The notes under the pieces are model-generated. The model was not told the DNA's origin and did no database searches. It worked only from the letters and a program-made list of their open reading frames with translations. A stretch of DNA of 9,529 bases from Alphaproteobacteria bacterium. GTDB taxonomy: Bacteria; Pseudomonadota; Alphaproteobacteria; UBA8366; GCA-2717185. Shown here one piece after another: positions 1-7,022 of this stretch; position 1 is the stretch's first letter, and each line of letters starts with the position of its first letter. The stretch lies in NCBI GenBank assembly GCA_016764135.1, contig JAESSL010000033.1, positions 1 through 9,529 of the forward strand. The letters are read 5' to 3'. The position numbers and the translations under genes were made by a program.

Positions 1-1
1 G

Positions 2-754
2 CAAAACACCGCGCTGCCCCGAAGCCCGCTGTTTCGGGAGAGTTACCAGAAAGCCTGGACAAAATTCGACATCGCGGAAGCAAACCGATTGCTGGACGAG
101 ATGGGCCTGAACAAGCGCGATTCACGCGGCATTCGCCTTCTTCCCGACGGGCGCTCGATGGACATCATCGTTGAATCCACCGGCGAAAGCACCGAAGAAG
201 CGGACGTTCTGGAACTGGTCGAGGATAGCTGGAGCGAAATTGGCGTAAAGCTCCACACCAAGCCCACCCAACGCGAAGTTATGCGCAACCGCATTTACGC
301 CGGCGAGACAATCATGTCGATTTCCTCCGGGCTGGAAAACGGTCTGCCAACACCGGATATGGATCCGAAAGACCTCGCGCCGACATCGCAAGTTCAGTAC
401 CAATGGTCAAAATGGGGCCAGAAATATGAAACCATGGGTCGGTCCGGCGAAGACATCGATATGCCCGGCCCCAAAAAATTAATGGCGCTGCACAAAGAAT
501 GGCGCAACGCCACCACGACGGACGCCCGTGAAGAAATCTGGCACCAGATGCTGGCGATCCACGCCGACCAGCTTTATTCGATTGGCTTGATCTCCGGCGT
601 CCTGCAACCCATCGTCGTTCGCACGTCACTTCAGAATGTGCCCGTCGAGGGCATCTATACATGGAAGCCCTGCGCGCATTTCGGCATGTACGAACCGGAC
701 AGTTTCTGGTTCAACGACACACCTAAAACGTCGCGCCAAGCGGCCGCTAACTAA
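2..754 (+). CDS. ABC transporter solute-binding protein, family 5 (C-terminal part)
   Basis: This is the last 250 codons of a periplasmic solute-binding protein of the peptide/nickel family (SBP_bac_5). The reading frame is open from base 2, so the N-terminus and signal peptide lie outside the window. Early residues read A-N-R-L-L-D-E-M-G-L, the helix typical of these proteins shortly before the last part of the fold. A G-I-R-L-L-P-D-G-R stretch follows, and near the end comes F-G-M-Y-E-P-D-S-F-W, resembling the C-terminal signature of this family. The protein would capture an oligopeptide or similar solute in the periplasm and deliver it to the two permeases encoded directly downstream. The stop codon is 11 bases before the next start, so the genes are almost certainly co-transcribed. 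The substrate cannot be told from the sequence; peptides, opines, sugars and metal chelates are all handled by relatives. Confidence 0.9.
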   Translation, partial: QNTALPRSPLFRESYQKAWTKFDIAEANRLLDEMGLNKRDSRGIRLLPDGRSMDIIVESTGESTEEADVLELVEDSWSEIGVKLHTKPTQREVMRNRIYAGETIMSISSGLENGLPTPDMDPKDLAPTSQVQYQWSKWGQKYETMGRSGEDIDMPGPKKLMALHKEWRNATTTDAREEIWHQMLAIHADQLYSIGLISGVLQPIVVRTSLQNVPVEGIYTWKPCAHFGMYEPDSFWFNDTPKTSRQAAAN

Positions 755-765
755 GGGGCGCCGCA

Positions 766-1764
766 GTGCTTAGCTATGTAGTTCGCCGAATCCTGATGAT
801 GATCCCGACGCTGTTGGTGATCAGCGTGCTGGTCTTCATCATCATCCAGTTGCCGCCAGGCGATTATTTCACAACCTATATGAACGAACTGCAGAGCCAG
901 GGCGAGGCGATCGACAAGGCGAAGATCGAGTTCATCAAACAGCAATACGGCTTCGACAAATCCATGCCGGAGCAGTATGTCACCTGGGTCTGGGGCATGT
1001 TGCACGGCGATTTTGGCTATTCCTTTGAATACAGCCTGCCCGTGTCGGAAGTCGTCGGCGACCGGCTGCTGTTAAGCTTCATCGTTTCGTTCACCACGAT
1101 CATGTTCACCTGGATCGTCGCGTTCCCGATTGGGGTTTACTCGGCGGTGCGCCAATACAGCGTAGGCGATTACAGCCTGACGTTTTTAGGTTTTCTGGGG
1201 TTGGCGACACCGAACTTTTTACTGGCGCTGGTCCTGCAATGGATGGCGTTCAGCACTTTCGGCACGTCTATCGGCGGATTGATGGATCCTGTCTACCTTG
1301 AGGCGGACTGGTCCCTCGACAAGATGCTGTCGGTTCTGGAGCATCTTTGGGTGCCCGTCCTCGTGATCGGCACATCCGGCACCGCGGGCATGATCCGGCG
1401 GCTGCGCGCAAACCTTCTCGATGAGTTGAGCAAACAATACGTCATCACCGCGCGCGCCAAAGGCCTGCCGCCAGGACGCGCCCTGATGAAGTATCCGTTG
1501 CGCATGTCGCTGAACCCGTTCATCGCCGATATTGGTAATTTACTGCCCGAGGTCATCTCCGGCGCCGCTATCGTCTCCATCGTACTGTCTCTGCCGACCA
1601 CGGGACCGATGCTGCTGACGGCGCTGCAAAGTCAGGACATGTATCTGGCGGGGTCGTTCCTCATGTGCCTGGCGACCCTGACGGTCGTCGGCACCCTGTT
1701 ATCAGATTTGGCGCTGGCCATGCTTGACCCGCGCATTCGACTGGGTGGAGACGCGAACCGATGA
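766..1764 (+). CDS. ABC transporter permease, OppB/DppB type
   Basis: This encodes a 332-residue inner-membrane permease of the binding-protein-dependent transport family. An N-terminal helix (residues about 9-28) is followed by the usual periplasmic segment, then about five further helices (roughly 98-122, 135-160, 190-208, 252-275, 295-318). The cytoplasmic EAA-type loop that contacts the ATPase is visible at about 225-245 (I-T-A-R-A-K-G-L-P-P-G-R). The end L-D-P-R-I-R is typical of DppB/OppB proteins. The length is normal for the family. Translation starts at GTG, supported by an AAGGGG ribosome-binding site at 753-758, seven bases before the start and overlapping the stop of the binding-protein gene. 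The 3' end overlaps the next permease start by four bases (ATGA). It should form the heterodimeric channel with the next gene product. Confidence 0.95.
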   Translation: MLSYVVRRILMMIPTLLVISVLVFIIIQLPPGDYFTTYMNELQSQGEAIDKAKIEFIKQQYGFDKSMPEQYVTWVWGMLHGDFGYSFEYSLPVSEVVGDRLLLSFIVSFTTIMFTWIVAFPIGVYSAVRQYSVGDYSLTFLGFLGLATPNFLLALVLQWMAFSTFGTSIGGLMDPVYLEADWSLDKMLSVLEHLWVPVLVIGTSGTAGMIRRLRANLLDELSKQYVITARAKGLPPGRALMKYPLRMSLNPFIADIGNLLPEVISGAAIVSIVLSLPTTGPMLLTALQSQDMYLAGSFLMCLATLTVVGTLLSDLALAMLDPRIRLGGDANR

Positions 1765-2942
1765 CCGAAACTGTGGGGACGCCCAACAAGCATTACGTCA
1801 ACAAAGCGCCGTTCGATCCCGATGTCGCCGTCACCCTGACGCCTGAGCAGGAACGCTATTACATGGCGTCGCAATGGCGGCTGATGTGGTGGAAACTGAA
1901 ACGGCACCGCCTGGCGGTCGTGAGCGGCGCGTTTCTGGTCGCGGTCTATGTGTCGATTCTCATCAGTGAGTTCCTGGCGCCCTACGATCTGCAAGCGCGT
2001 CATACGGATTTTCTCTATGCGCCGCCGCAATCAGTGCATCTGTTCCATGAGGGCGATTTTGTCGGCCCCTTTGTCTATGGCTACAAAGTCAGTCTCGACA
2101 TGGAGCATCTGCAATGGCTATACGCCGACGATCCGTCGAAGGTTCAACCGCTTCGATTCTTTTGCAATAGCGGCGATTACAAAGGGTCAAAATACGAATT
2201 CTGGGGCCTGCTATCCGGCCAGTTCCATTTCATATGCCCGGCGAAGGGCGGCCAGCTGTTTTTCCTCGGCACCGACCGATTGGGCCGGGATGTCTTGAGC
2301 CGCATTTTATACGGCGCGCGCATTTCGCTCACGGTCGGTTTAATCGGCATCATCATCAGCTTTTCCATGGGCCTCACCATTGGCGGGCTGGCTGGATATT
2401 ACGGCGGCATGGTCGATGCCGTCGTTCAACGCATTATCGAGATCATCCGGTCGTTTCCATCCCTACCTTTGTGGATGGCGCTATCAGCGATCCTGCCTGT
2501 CACCTGGAGTCCGCTTCTGGTCTTTGTGGGCATCACCGTGATTTTGGGAATGCTGGATTGGCCGGGACTAGCGCGCGCTGTGCGGTCCAAATTGCTGGCG
2601 TTGCGAGAAGAAGACTTTTGCGTCGCCGCTCAGCTTATGGGCGCCAAACCGAGCAGAATCATCGGGCGGCATCTGTTGCCCAGCTTCATGAGCCACTTGA
2701 TCGCCTCGGCGACGCTTTCAATCCCGAGCATGATCCTGGGTGAAACGGCGTTGAGTTTTCTGGGTCTTGGGTTACGCCCGCCAATCACAAGCTGGGGCGT
2801 GTTGTTGAACGAAGCGCAGAACATCAATGTCGTGGCGCTGTATCCATGGCTGATGTATCCGGTCGTGCCGGTGATCCTGATCGTTCTGGCGTTTCAGTTT
2901 CTGGGCGATGGCTTGCGCGACGCCGCCGATCCCTACAAATAA
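1761..2942 (+). CDS. ABC transporter permease, OppC/DppC type with enlarged periplasmic insert
   Basis: This 393-residue inner-membrane permease pairs with the upstream OppB-type protein. Residues 35-75 hold a basic cytoplasmic lead (W-W-K-L-K-R-H-R) and the first helix. The motif L-G-T-D-R-L-G-R-D at about 169-177 is the hallmark of OppC/DppC proteins just before the main permease domain. The EAA loop lies at about 285-305 (V-A-A-Q-L-M-G-A-K-P), followed by the conserved E-T-A-L-S-F-L-G-L-G. The end D-G-L-R-D-A-A-D-P is also typical. It is about 90 residues longer than common OppC proteins; the extra length is a predicted periplasmic insert at roughly 80-168, with cysteines 135 and 159. Similar long forms are known to me in alphaproteobacteria. 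The ATG overlaps the preceding stop, and GGAG at 1747-1750 is a suitable ribosome-binding site. No ATPase gene follows. Confidence 0.95.
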   Translation: MTETVGTPNKHYVNKAPFDPDVAVTLTPEQERYYMASQWRLMWWKLKRHRLAVVSGAFLVAVYVSILISEFLAPYDLQARHTDFLYAPPQSVHLFHEGDFVGPFVYGYKVSLDMEHLQWLYADDPSKVQPLRFFCNSGDYKGSKYEFWGLLSGQFHFICPAKGGQLFFLGTDRLGRDVLSRILYGARISLTVGLIGIIISFSMGLTIGGLAGYYGGMVDAVVQRIIEIIRSFPSLPLWMALSAILPVTWSPLLVFVGITVILGMLDWPGLARAVRSKLLALREEDFCVAAQLMGAKPSRIIGRHLLPSFMSHLIASATLSIPSMILGETALSFLGLGLRPPITSWGVLLNEAQNINVVALYPWLMYPVVPVILIVLAFQFLGDGLRDAADPYK

Positions 2943-2960
2943 AGCACGCAGAATCTACTC

Positions 2961-2982
2961 AAAAAATGACCCCGAAGGGCTC
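2961..2982 (-). terminator. Rho-independent terminator with UUCG loop, downstream of the cyclase gene
   Basis: Read on the minus strand, CCC-TTCG-GGG forms a short hairpin with a UUCG tetraloop. The stem can be extended by GA/TC across one bulged G, and six T residues follow (2966 down to 2961). The 5' arm begins within the last base of the cyclase stop codon (TAG at 2982-2984). It sits in the 39-base gap between two convergent genes. Read in the plus direction the hairpin is followed only by a weak T-rich stretch, so it may serve the transporter operon less efficiently. The stem is short, so strength is uncertain. Confidence 0.6.
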
Positions 2983-4364
2983 TATTTCGCCAGAATCACC
3001 ACGTCTACCGGCGCGGCGACGCCGTCGATGTTATGCGGCGAGGCGATGCGCGGCGTCGAAGAAACGTAACCCTGTTCGGCGCCATGATTCCATAAATCCC
3101 CCGTCGCCAGAGCTCGCGTCCCCGCGACCCGATTATGCTTTTCCAACTTGGCGCTAAGGTTTACCGGCGCGCCAATCACCGTATATTCCAGACGCGTTTC
3201 ATCCCCTACCGCGCCAAAAATTATCCGTCCAGACGCCAGCGCCATGCCAATTTCAATCGTGTCCAACCCCGCCGCGCGGCGTTCTTCATTCCACGTCGCG
3301 GCGACAACCACCAACTCATCAACCGCGCGAAGCGAATCCGCGGCATAGCTATCGCTCGGCAACACCGCGCCAAAGGTCGCCAAAATGCCGTCGCCCAAAA
3401 ATTTATCGATATTACCGCCATGGTTCTGAATGACCGGCACCATTCTGGATTCGTACTCGTGCAACAGCCGAATCAGCGCCGACGGTTCCATTTTGGCGGC
3501 CAGCGCGGTGAACCCCCGGATGTCGACGTTCAATATGGCCGCCTCGCGCGCCTCTCCCTCGCCCGGTTTCACCCGCTGGTCCGAACTGGTGATTTTCAAC
3601 GCAATTTCCGGTGAAAAGAAACGCGATAAATCCTGATGCGCCGCCGCCTCCACAATAGAGCTTTCCAGAAGCTTGCGAGCGCGGCTTAACGCCACCGCCA
3701 AGACCGCCGTCACCACGAGGATGGAAATAATTTTATCAAACTCCGCCCCCAGCAGGACGCTGTTCGATGTCATATAATCCACGTAATTTCTGGTAATCAT
3801 CGGGTTTTCAGGGTCAATCTTGACGACGTAGAAAACCAGCGCCGCCCAGCCCAGCGCCGCGGTGACGCCCGCCAGGACCACGTAGCGCGCCTCGAACCGC
3901 AACGCGCGCAAAGCGATAAATATAAAGACATACAGCAGGGTCGGCGCCTTCAGATAAAACGACGGCAGCTGATCGTACTGCACATGAAAGCTCCAGATCA
4001 GGGTCATCAGCAACGCCATATCCGCGATTACCGACGTCGCCAGAAACCAGCCCGGCAGTCGCACCCGGAACGACAGCCAAAGCCTGAACATTGTAAATGA
4101 AAAATAGATCGCCAACGTCAGAAAAACCGGCGTCATCCAGGGCGAAACGTCGGAGGTTTTTGGCGACAGCGCATACAAGGCGCCAAAGGTGGACACCACG
4201 CCGAGTTGGGTCCACGCGATCAGGCGTTCGCTGGCGTCCTGGTGGCGATGAATTGCATCCTGCACCCGACCCGACATATCGCGTTGCAGACCGTCGTCTT
4301 TACGGTCGTTTTCAACGCGGTTTTTCGCATCCAGCGTAGCGTTTAATCCATTCAATGCATTCAC
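2982..4364 (-). CDS. Membrane-bound class III adenylate/guanylate cyclase
   Basis: This 460-residue protein has an N-terminal soluble stretch of about 45 residues. About six hydrophobic helices follow (roughly 48-68, 76-98, 105-126, 140-156, 160-181, 208-227), then a linker and a class III cyclase catalytic domain (about 268-459). It would convert ATP (or GTP) to a cyclic nucleotide at the inner membrane. The two metal-binding aspartates are present: D281 (N-V-D-I-R-G-F) and D325 (K-F-L-G-D-G). The substrate-selecting pair appears to be K321 and T395 (L-E-Y-T-V-I-G), the Lys/Thr pattern of class IIIb enzymes, which favours ATP. N402 is present, but the usual transition-state arginine four residues on is K406 (V-N-L-S-A-K-L-E). 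The start is GTG, with only a weak GGAA ribosome-binding site; M30 is an alternative. It is the last gene of its cluster, 82 bases after the methyltransferase gene. Confidence 0.93.
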   Translation of the reverse strand: MNALNGLNATLDAKNRVENDRKDDGLQRDMSGRVQDAIHRHQDASERLIAWTQLGVVSTFGALYALSPKTSDVSPWMTPVFLTLAIYFSFTMFRLWLSFRVRLPGWFLATSVIADMALLMTLIWSFHVQYDQLPSFYLKAPTLLYVFIFIALRALRFEARYVVLAGVTAALGWAALVFYVVKIDPENPMITRNYVDYMTSNSVLLGAEFDKIISILVVTAVLAVALSRARKLLESSIVEAAAHQDLSRFFSPEIALKITSSDQRVKPGEGEAREAAILNVDIRGFTALAAKMEPSALIRLLHEYESRMVPVIQNHGGNIDKFLGDGILATFGAVLPSDSYAADSLRAVDELVVVAATWNEERRAAGLDTIEIGMALASGRIIFGAVGDETRLEYTVIGAPVNLSAKLEKHNRVAGTRALATGDLWNHGAEQGYVSSTPRIASPHNIDGVAAPVDVVILAK

Positions 4365-4446
4365 GCGCGTTTCCAGCCTTTGTAATTTGATGCGACCTGC
4401 GAGTGCTATGTAACCGATGCGGCCCGTCTCGAGGAATCAAAAAGCC

Positions 4447-5295
4447 TCACTCTTTCTTGAGCCACAATCCGGATTCCAGCGCGCCCGACTCCAGGTGAAG
4501 TTTCGCGATAACGGAATTGTCGAACACATCCTGCATTCGCGTCAGAACATACTGACTGGAAAACAGCGGCGTCCAGCCACCACTATTCAAGAGAACGGAC
4601 ACGCCAAGCTGTTCATTATAACCGCGCCATTCCCATTCCAGGGGATAACCGTCCGGCAAAAACATATCGTGGATATGCACGATAACGCCCGAGGGCACAT
4701 GCGGCAGCACGCGATTTAATAAAAAGTCGACATCGCTTCCCGGCATCAAAATATGGCTGGAATCGATAGAGAGCACATCGCCCGCCTTCAAAGCGGCGAA
4801 AACATCCATCGCTGCATCCTGGACCAACATGCGGTGGAGCCGCACCGCCGCCAACCCCGCCAGATCAGCGCGCGGCGCCGGGTCGATGGCGATAATCTCC
4901 GTCGCCAAACCTTCATCGCGAACCGCGCGCGCAAAAAACCGGGTGGAGTGACCCGATCCGACTTCCACAATCCGCGCCGGTTTTTCACGCCGGATCATGA
5001 CATAGGCGATGGCCGCGTCGAGGCGGGGAAACCAGTCCTGTCGCCATCGCGGCTCCGGTGGCGGCGCGGCGCCAATATCATGAAACGCGTCGTCATACAT
5101 CGCCGCGCTCGCCAGCATTGCGGCAAAATCCTCGGCGTATTTTTCAAACAAGGTTTCTATCGGCGCATAGGCAGGCCCATAGGCGTCAACGCTATCGGCA
5201 TGACGATAGGGAATGAAAAACCCGCGTCGCGCCAATCCCAGAATTGTAGGCAGACCACTCTGGACCTGACGGCGCCACCCTCGCATCGCGCTCAC
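4447..5295 (-). CDS. Class I SAM-dependent methyltransferase (Methyltransf_24-like)
   Basis: This encodes a 282-residue soluble protein. The glycine-rich SAM-binding loop is V-E-V-G-S-G-H-S-T at about 110-118. The acidic residue at the end of strand 2 is D138 (I-A-I-D-P-A). A conserved S-I-D-S-S-H (about 176-181) and V-H-I-H-D-M-F-L-P (about 206-214) match methyltransferases of the Methyltransf_24 type, several of which modify sugars or small molecules. About 100 residues precede the SAM motif, with no signal peptide. Its GTG start overlaps the stop of the metallohydrolase gene by four bases, indicating translational coupling. An in-frame ATG three codons later (5284-5286) is an alternative start. 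The substrate is unknown. Placement between a metallohydrolase and a nucleotide cyclase gives no direct clue. Confidence 0.85.
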   Translation of the reverse strand: MSAMRGWRRQVQSGLPTILGLARRGFFIPYRHADSVDAYGPAYAPIETLFEKYAEDFAAMLASAAMYDDAFHDIGAAPPPEPRWRQDWFPRLDAAIAYVMIRREKPARIVEVGSGHSTRFFARAVRDEGLATEIIAIDPAPRADLAGLAAVRLHRMLVQDAAMDVFAALKAGDVLSIDSSHILMPGSDVDFLLNRVLPHVPSGVIVHIHDMFLPDGYPLEWEWRGYNEQLGVSVLLNSGGWTPLFSSQYVLTRMQDVFDNSVIAKLHLESGALESGLWLKKE

Positions 5296-6125
5296 GGAAT
5301 CAAGGTCTCGCCTTCGCGCGCGATGATCGTTCCCGGTCGGCGCGCCTCGGCGTCGAGGGCGAGCTGATCCATAAAATCATCGTCGTGATTGGGGTCATGA
5401 TGAAAAATCACCAGCCGGTCCGCATTCGCGGCTTCGACAAGACGGACGCCTTCTTCCCAGGTAGAGTGGCCATACCCTTTGAATTTTGGATATTCCGCAT
5501 CGGTATAAGTAGCGTCATACACAACAATATCCGCGCCCCGGATTAATTCGACAATCGCCTGGTCGCGTTCGCCTTCGACATGTTCGGTATCCGTCACGTA
5601 ACAAAGCGCCCGCCCGTCGAATTCCACGCGATAGCCAGTCGCGCGATTGGGGTGGTTCAGGGCGCATGTTCGCACCGTTACGTCGTCATACAGCGATAAT
5701 GTGTCGCCCGCGTCAAAATCCTGATAGGAAACATCCGCCTGAAATATAGCTGGCGGCACCGGAAACAGCGGCGCCATCATCATGTCGATAAGCACCTGCT
5801 CAATCCCCAGATCCGGACGCAAATGACCGGCCCATAATTTAATTTCATTGCCGGGGATGAACAGGGGGATAAAAAACGGAAATCCGCAAACGTGGTCAAA
5901 ATGCGTATGAGTCAGCAGCAAGTTCGTTTTGAGGGGCTGGGTGGCGGCGAGAACTTGTCCTAGGTTGCGAAGGCCCGTTCCGGCGTCAAAAATGATACGG
6001 CGGTCGCCGCAACCAACTTCCAGACAAGACGTATTGCCGCCATAGCGCACGGTCGCCGGGCCCGGACACGCAATGCTGCCGCGCACGCCCCAGAACTTGA
6101 CGAAAAAGTCCTCCTTTTTCGTCAT
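5292..6125 (-). CDS. MBL-fold metallohydrolase (PhnP/phosphodiesterase-like)
   Basis: This is a 277-residue metallo-beta-lactamase-fold hydrolase, counted from the chosen start. The N-terminus W-G-V-R-G-S-I (12-18) and Y-G-G-N-T-S (28-33) mark the branch containing PhnP-like and other phosphodiester hydrolases. The metal site H-T-H-F-D-H is at 73-78. Further likely ligands or active-site residues are H158, D179 (T-D-T-E-H), D204, H220 and H242/H243 (F-H-H-D-P). All appear intact, so an active dinuclear metal hydrolase is expected in the cytoplasm; no signal peptide is seen. I chose ATG at 6123-6125 because GGAG lies nine bases upstream at 6135-6138 and the conserved domain begins at once. ATGs at 6143 and 6140 would add six or five residues but lack a ribosome-binding site. 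The 3' end overlaps the methyltransferase start. A cyclic-nucleotide phosphodiesterase role beside the cyclase is an inference. Confidence 0.9.
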   Translation of the reverse strand: MTKKEDFFVKFWGVRGSIACPGPATVRYGGNTSCLEVGCGDRRIIFDAGTGLRNLGQVLAATQPLKTNLLLTHTHFDHVCGFPFFIPLFIPGNEIKLWAGHLRPDLGIEQVLIDMMMAPLFPVPPAIFQADVSYQDFDAGDTLSLYDDVTVRTCALNHPNRATGYRVEFDGRALCYVTDTEHVEGERDQAIVELIRGADIVVYDATYTDAEYPKFKGYGHSTWEEGVRLVEAANADRLVIFHHDPNHDDDFMDQLALDAEARRPGTIIAREGETLIP

Positions 6126-6231
6126 CAGCCAATTCTCCATCATAATTGTTCAAGCCGCGCCGAAGAATTACCCACGACCCGTCTGTAATGCTGATGGTAT
6201 CCGAGGAAGTCCCTGTCCGGCTACACTTTTT

Positions 6232-6918
6232 TCACGGAATCAGGCGATAACCGCCCGGTTCTGTGACCAATATTTCCGCATTAGATGGATCTCGCTCGAT
6301 TTTTTGACGCAATCGGTAAACATGCGTCTCCAGCGTATGGGTCGTAACCCCGGCGTTGTAGCCCCAAACTTCGTCCAGCAACGTGTCCCGGTCGACGACT
6401 TTATCTCCGGACCGGTATAAAAATTTCAGGATCGCCGTCTCTTTTTCGGTCAACCGAACCTTCTTTTCGGTCTCTTCATCGAGGAGTATCTTTCCACTCG
6501 GCTGAAACGTATACGGCCCAATGGTGAAGACCGCGTCTTCGCTTTGTTCATGCTGGCGCAATTGCGCACGCAGTCGCGCGAGCAAAACGCCCAACCGGAA
6601 TGGCTTGGTCACATAATCATTGGCGCCGGAATCCAGCCCCAAAATTGCGTCCGCATCCGTATCCGCGCCGGTCAACATGATAATCGGCACCTTTACCCCG
6701 TTCCGACGCAACAGCCGACAAGCCTCCCGACCGTCCATATCGGGCAATCCAACATCCAGTAGCAACGCGTCGAAATACTCTTTTTTTACAATTTCCAAGG
6801 CTTCCGACGCCGTACCCACCACCGAAGTTTCAAACTCTTCATGAAGCTGCAATTGCTCCGCAAGCGACGTACGCAAGGCTTCGTCGTCATCCACCAACAG
6901 TATTTTTTTTCCGGTCAT
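6232..6918 (-). CDS. OmpR/PhoB-family response regulator
   Basis: This 228-residue two-component regulator has a receiver domain (about 4-120) and a winged-helix DNA-binding domain (about 135-226). The receiver shows the acidic cluster D-D-D (10-12), the phospho-acceptor aspartate in L-L-L-D-V-G-L-P-D-M-D-G, the threonine in I-M-L-T-G-A-D and the lysine in T-K-P-F; all are canonical. The effector domain carries L-T-E-K-E-T-A-I-L, the T-H-T-L-E-T-H-V-Y-R-L-R-Q-K-I recognition helix and the C-terminal G-G-Y-R-L wing. The start at ATG 6916-6918 is supported by GAGG at 6924-6927, five bases upstream, and by the usual family N-terminus. Upstream in-frame ATGs (6936, 6993) lack good ribosome-binding sites, and the further one precedes the likely promoter. 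No histidine kinase gene is in the window. It is the first gene of the minus-strand cluster ending with the cyclase, 106 bases before the metallohydrolase. Confidence 0.95.
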   Translation of the reverse strand: MTGKKILLVDDDEALRTSLAEQLQLHEEFETSVVGTASEALEIVKKEYFDALLLDVGLPDMDGREACRLLRRNGVKVPIIMLTGADTDADAILGLDSGANDYVTKPFRLGVLLARLRAQLRQHEQSEDAVFTIGPYTFQPSGKILLDEETEKKVRLTEKETAILKFLYRSGDKVVDRDTLLDEVWGYNAGVTTHTLETHVYRLRQKIERDPSNAEILVTEPGGYRLIP

Positions 6919-6955
6919 CGAAGCCTCGGTTTTCATTATTTTAGGCGCATCCGCC

Positions 6956-6961
6956 AGTATA
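6956..6961 (-). promoter_or_regulatory. Possible -10 element of the response regulator gene
   Basis: On the minus strand the hexamer TATACT lies in the 104-base gap upstream of the regulator gene. It would place the transcript start near 6949, about 30 bases before the chosen ATG. A 17-base spacer leads to only a poor -35 match, so the promoter may be weak or activator-dependent. The preceding gene ends in this gap without a clear terminator, so read-through from upstream is also possible. Confidence 0.35.
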
Positions 6962-7022
6962 ACGGAAAAATCATTCGATACAGCGTCTTTCACGGGAATA
7001 TCACGGTATTATGATAAGATGT

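Noticed and set aside
122..403. Minus-strand open frame of 93 codons
   Set aside because: It is antisense to the solute-binding protein, which has family signatures along the same stretch.
738..748. GCGGCCGC palindrome near the end of the solute-binding protein gene
   Set aside because: It is a restriction-site-like octamer inside alanine codons, readily explained by composition; there is no sign of a cloning junction or repeat.
3135..3614. Plus-strand open frame of 159 codons
   Set aside because: It is antisense to the catalytic domain of the cyclase, including its metal-binding motifs. Composition is basic and low in motif content.
4753..5367. Plus-strand open frame of 204 codons
   Set aside because: It lies antisense to the methyltransferase and metallohydrolase genes, both of which show clear family motifs. 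The translated sequence is rich in Arg, His and Gln with no recognisable domain, as expected for a shadow frame in GC-rich DNA.
6126..6231. Gap between the response regulator and metallohydrolase genes
   Set aside because: I looked for a terminator, promoter and small RNA. There is no hairpin with a T run and no convincing -35/-10 pair, so nothing is called and the genes may be co-transcribed.
6903..6910. Run of eight A residues at codons 3-6 of the response regulator gene, a possible phase-variation tract
   Set aside because: The run encodes a Lys-Lys pair usual at this point of receiver domains, and eight bases is short for phase variation. No out-of-frame alternative product makes sense.
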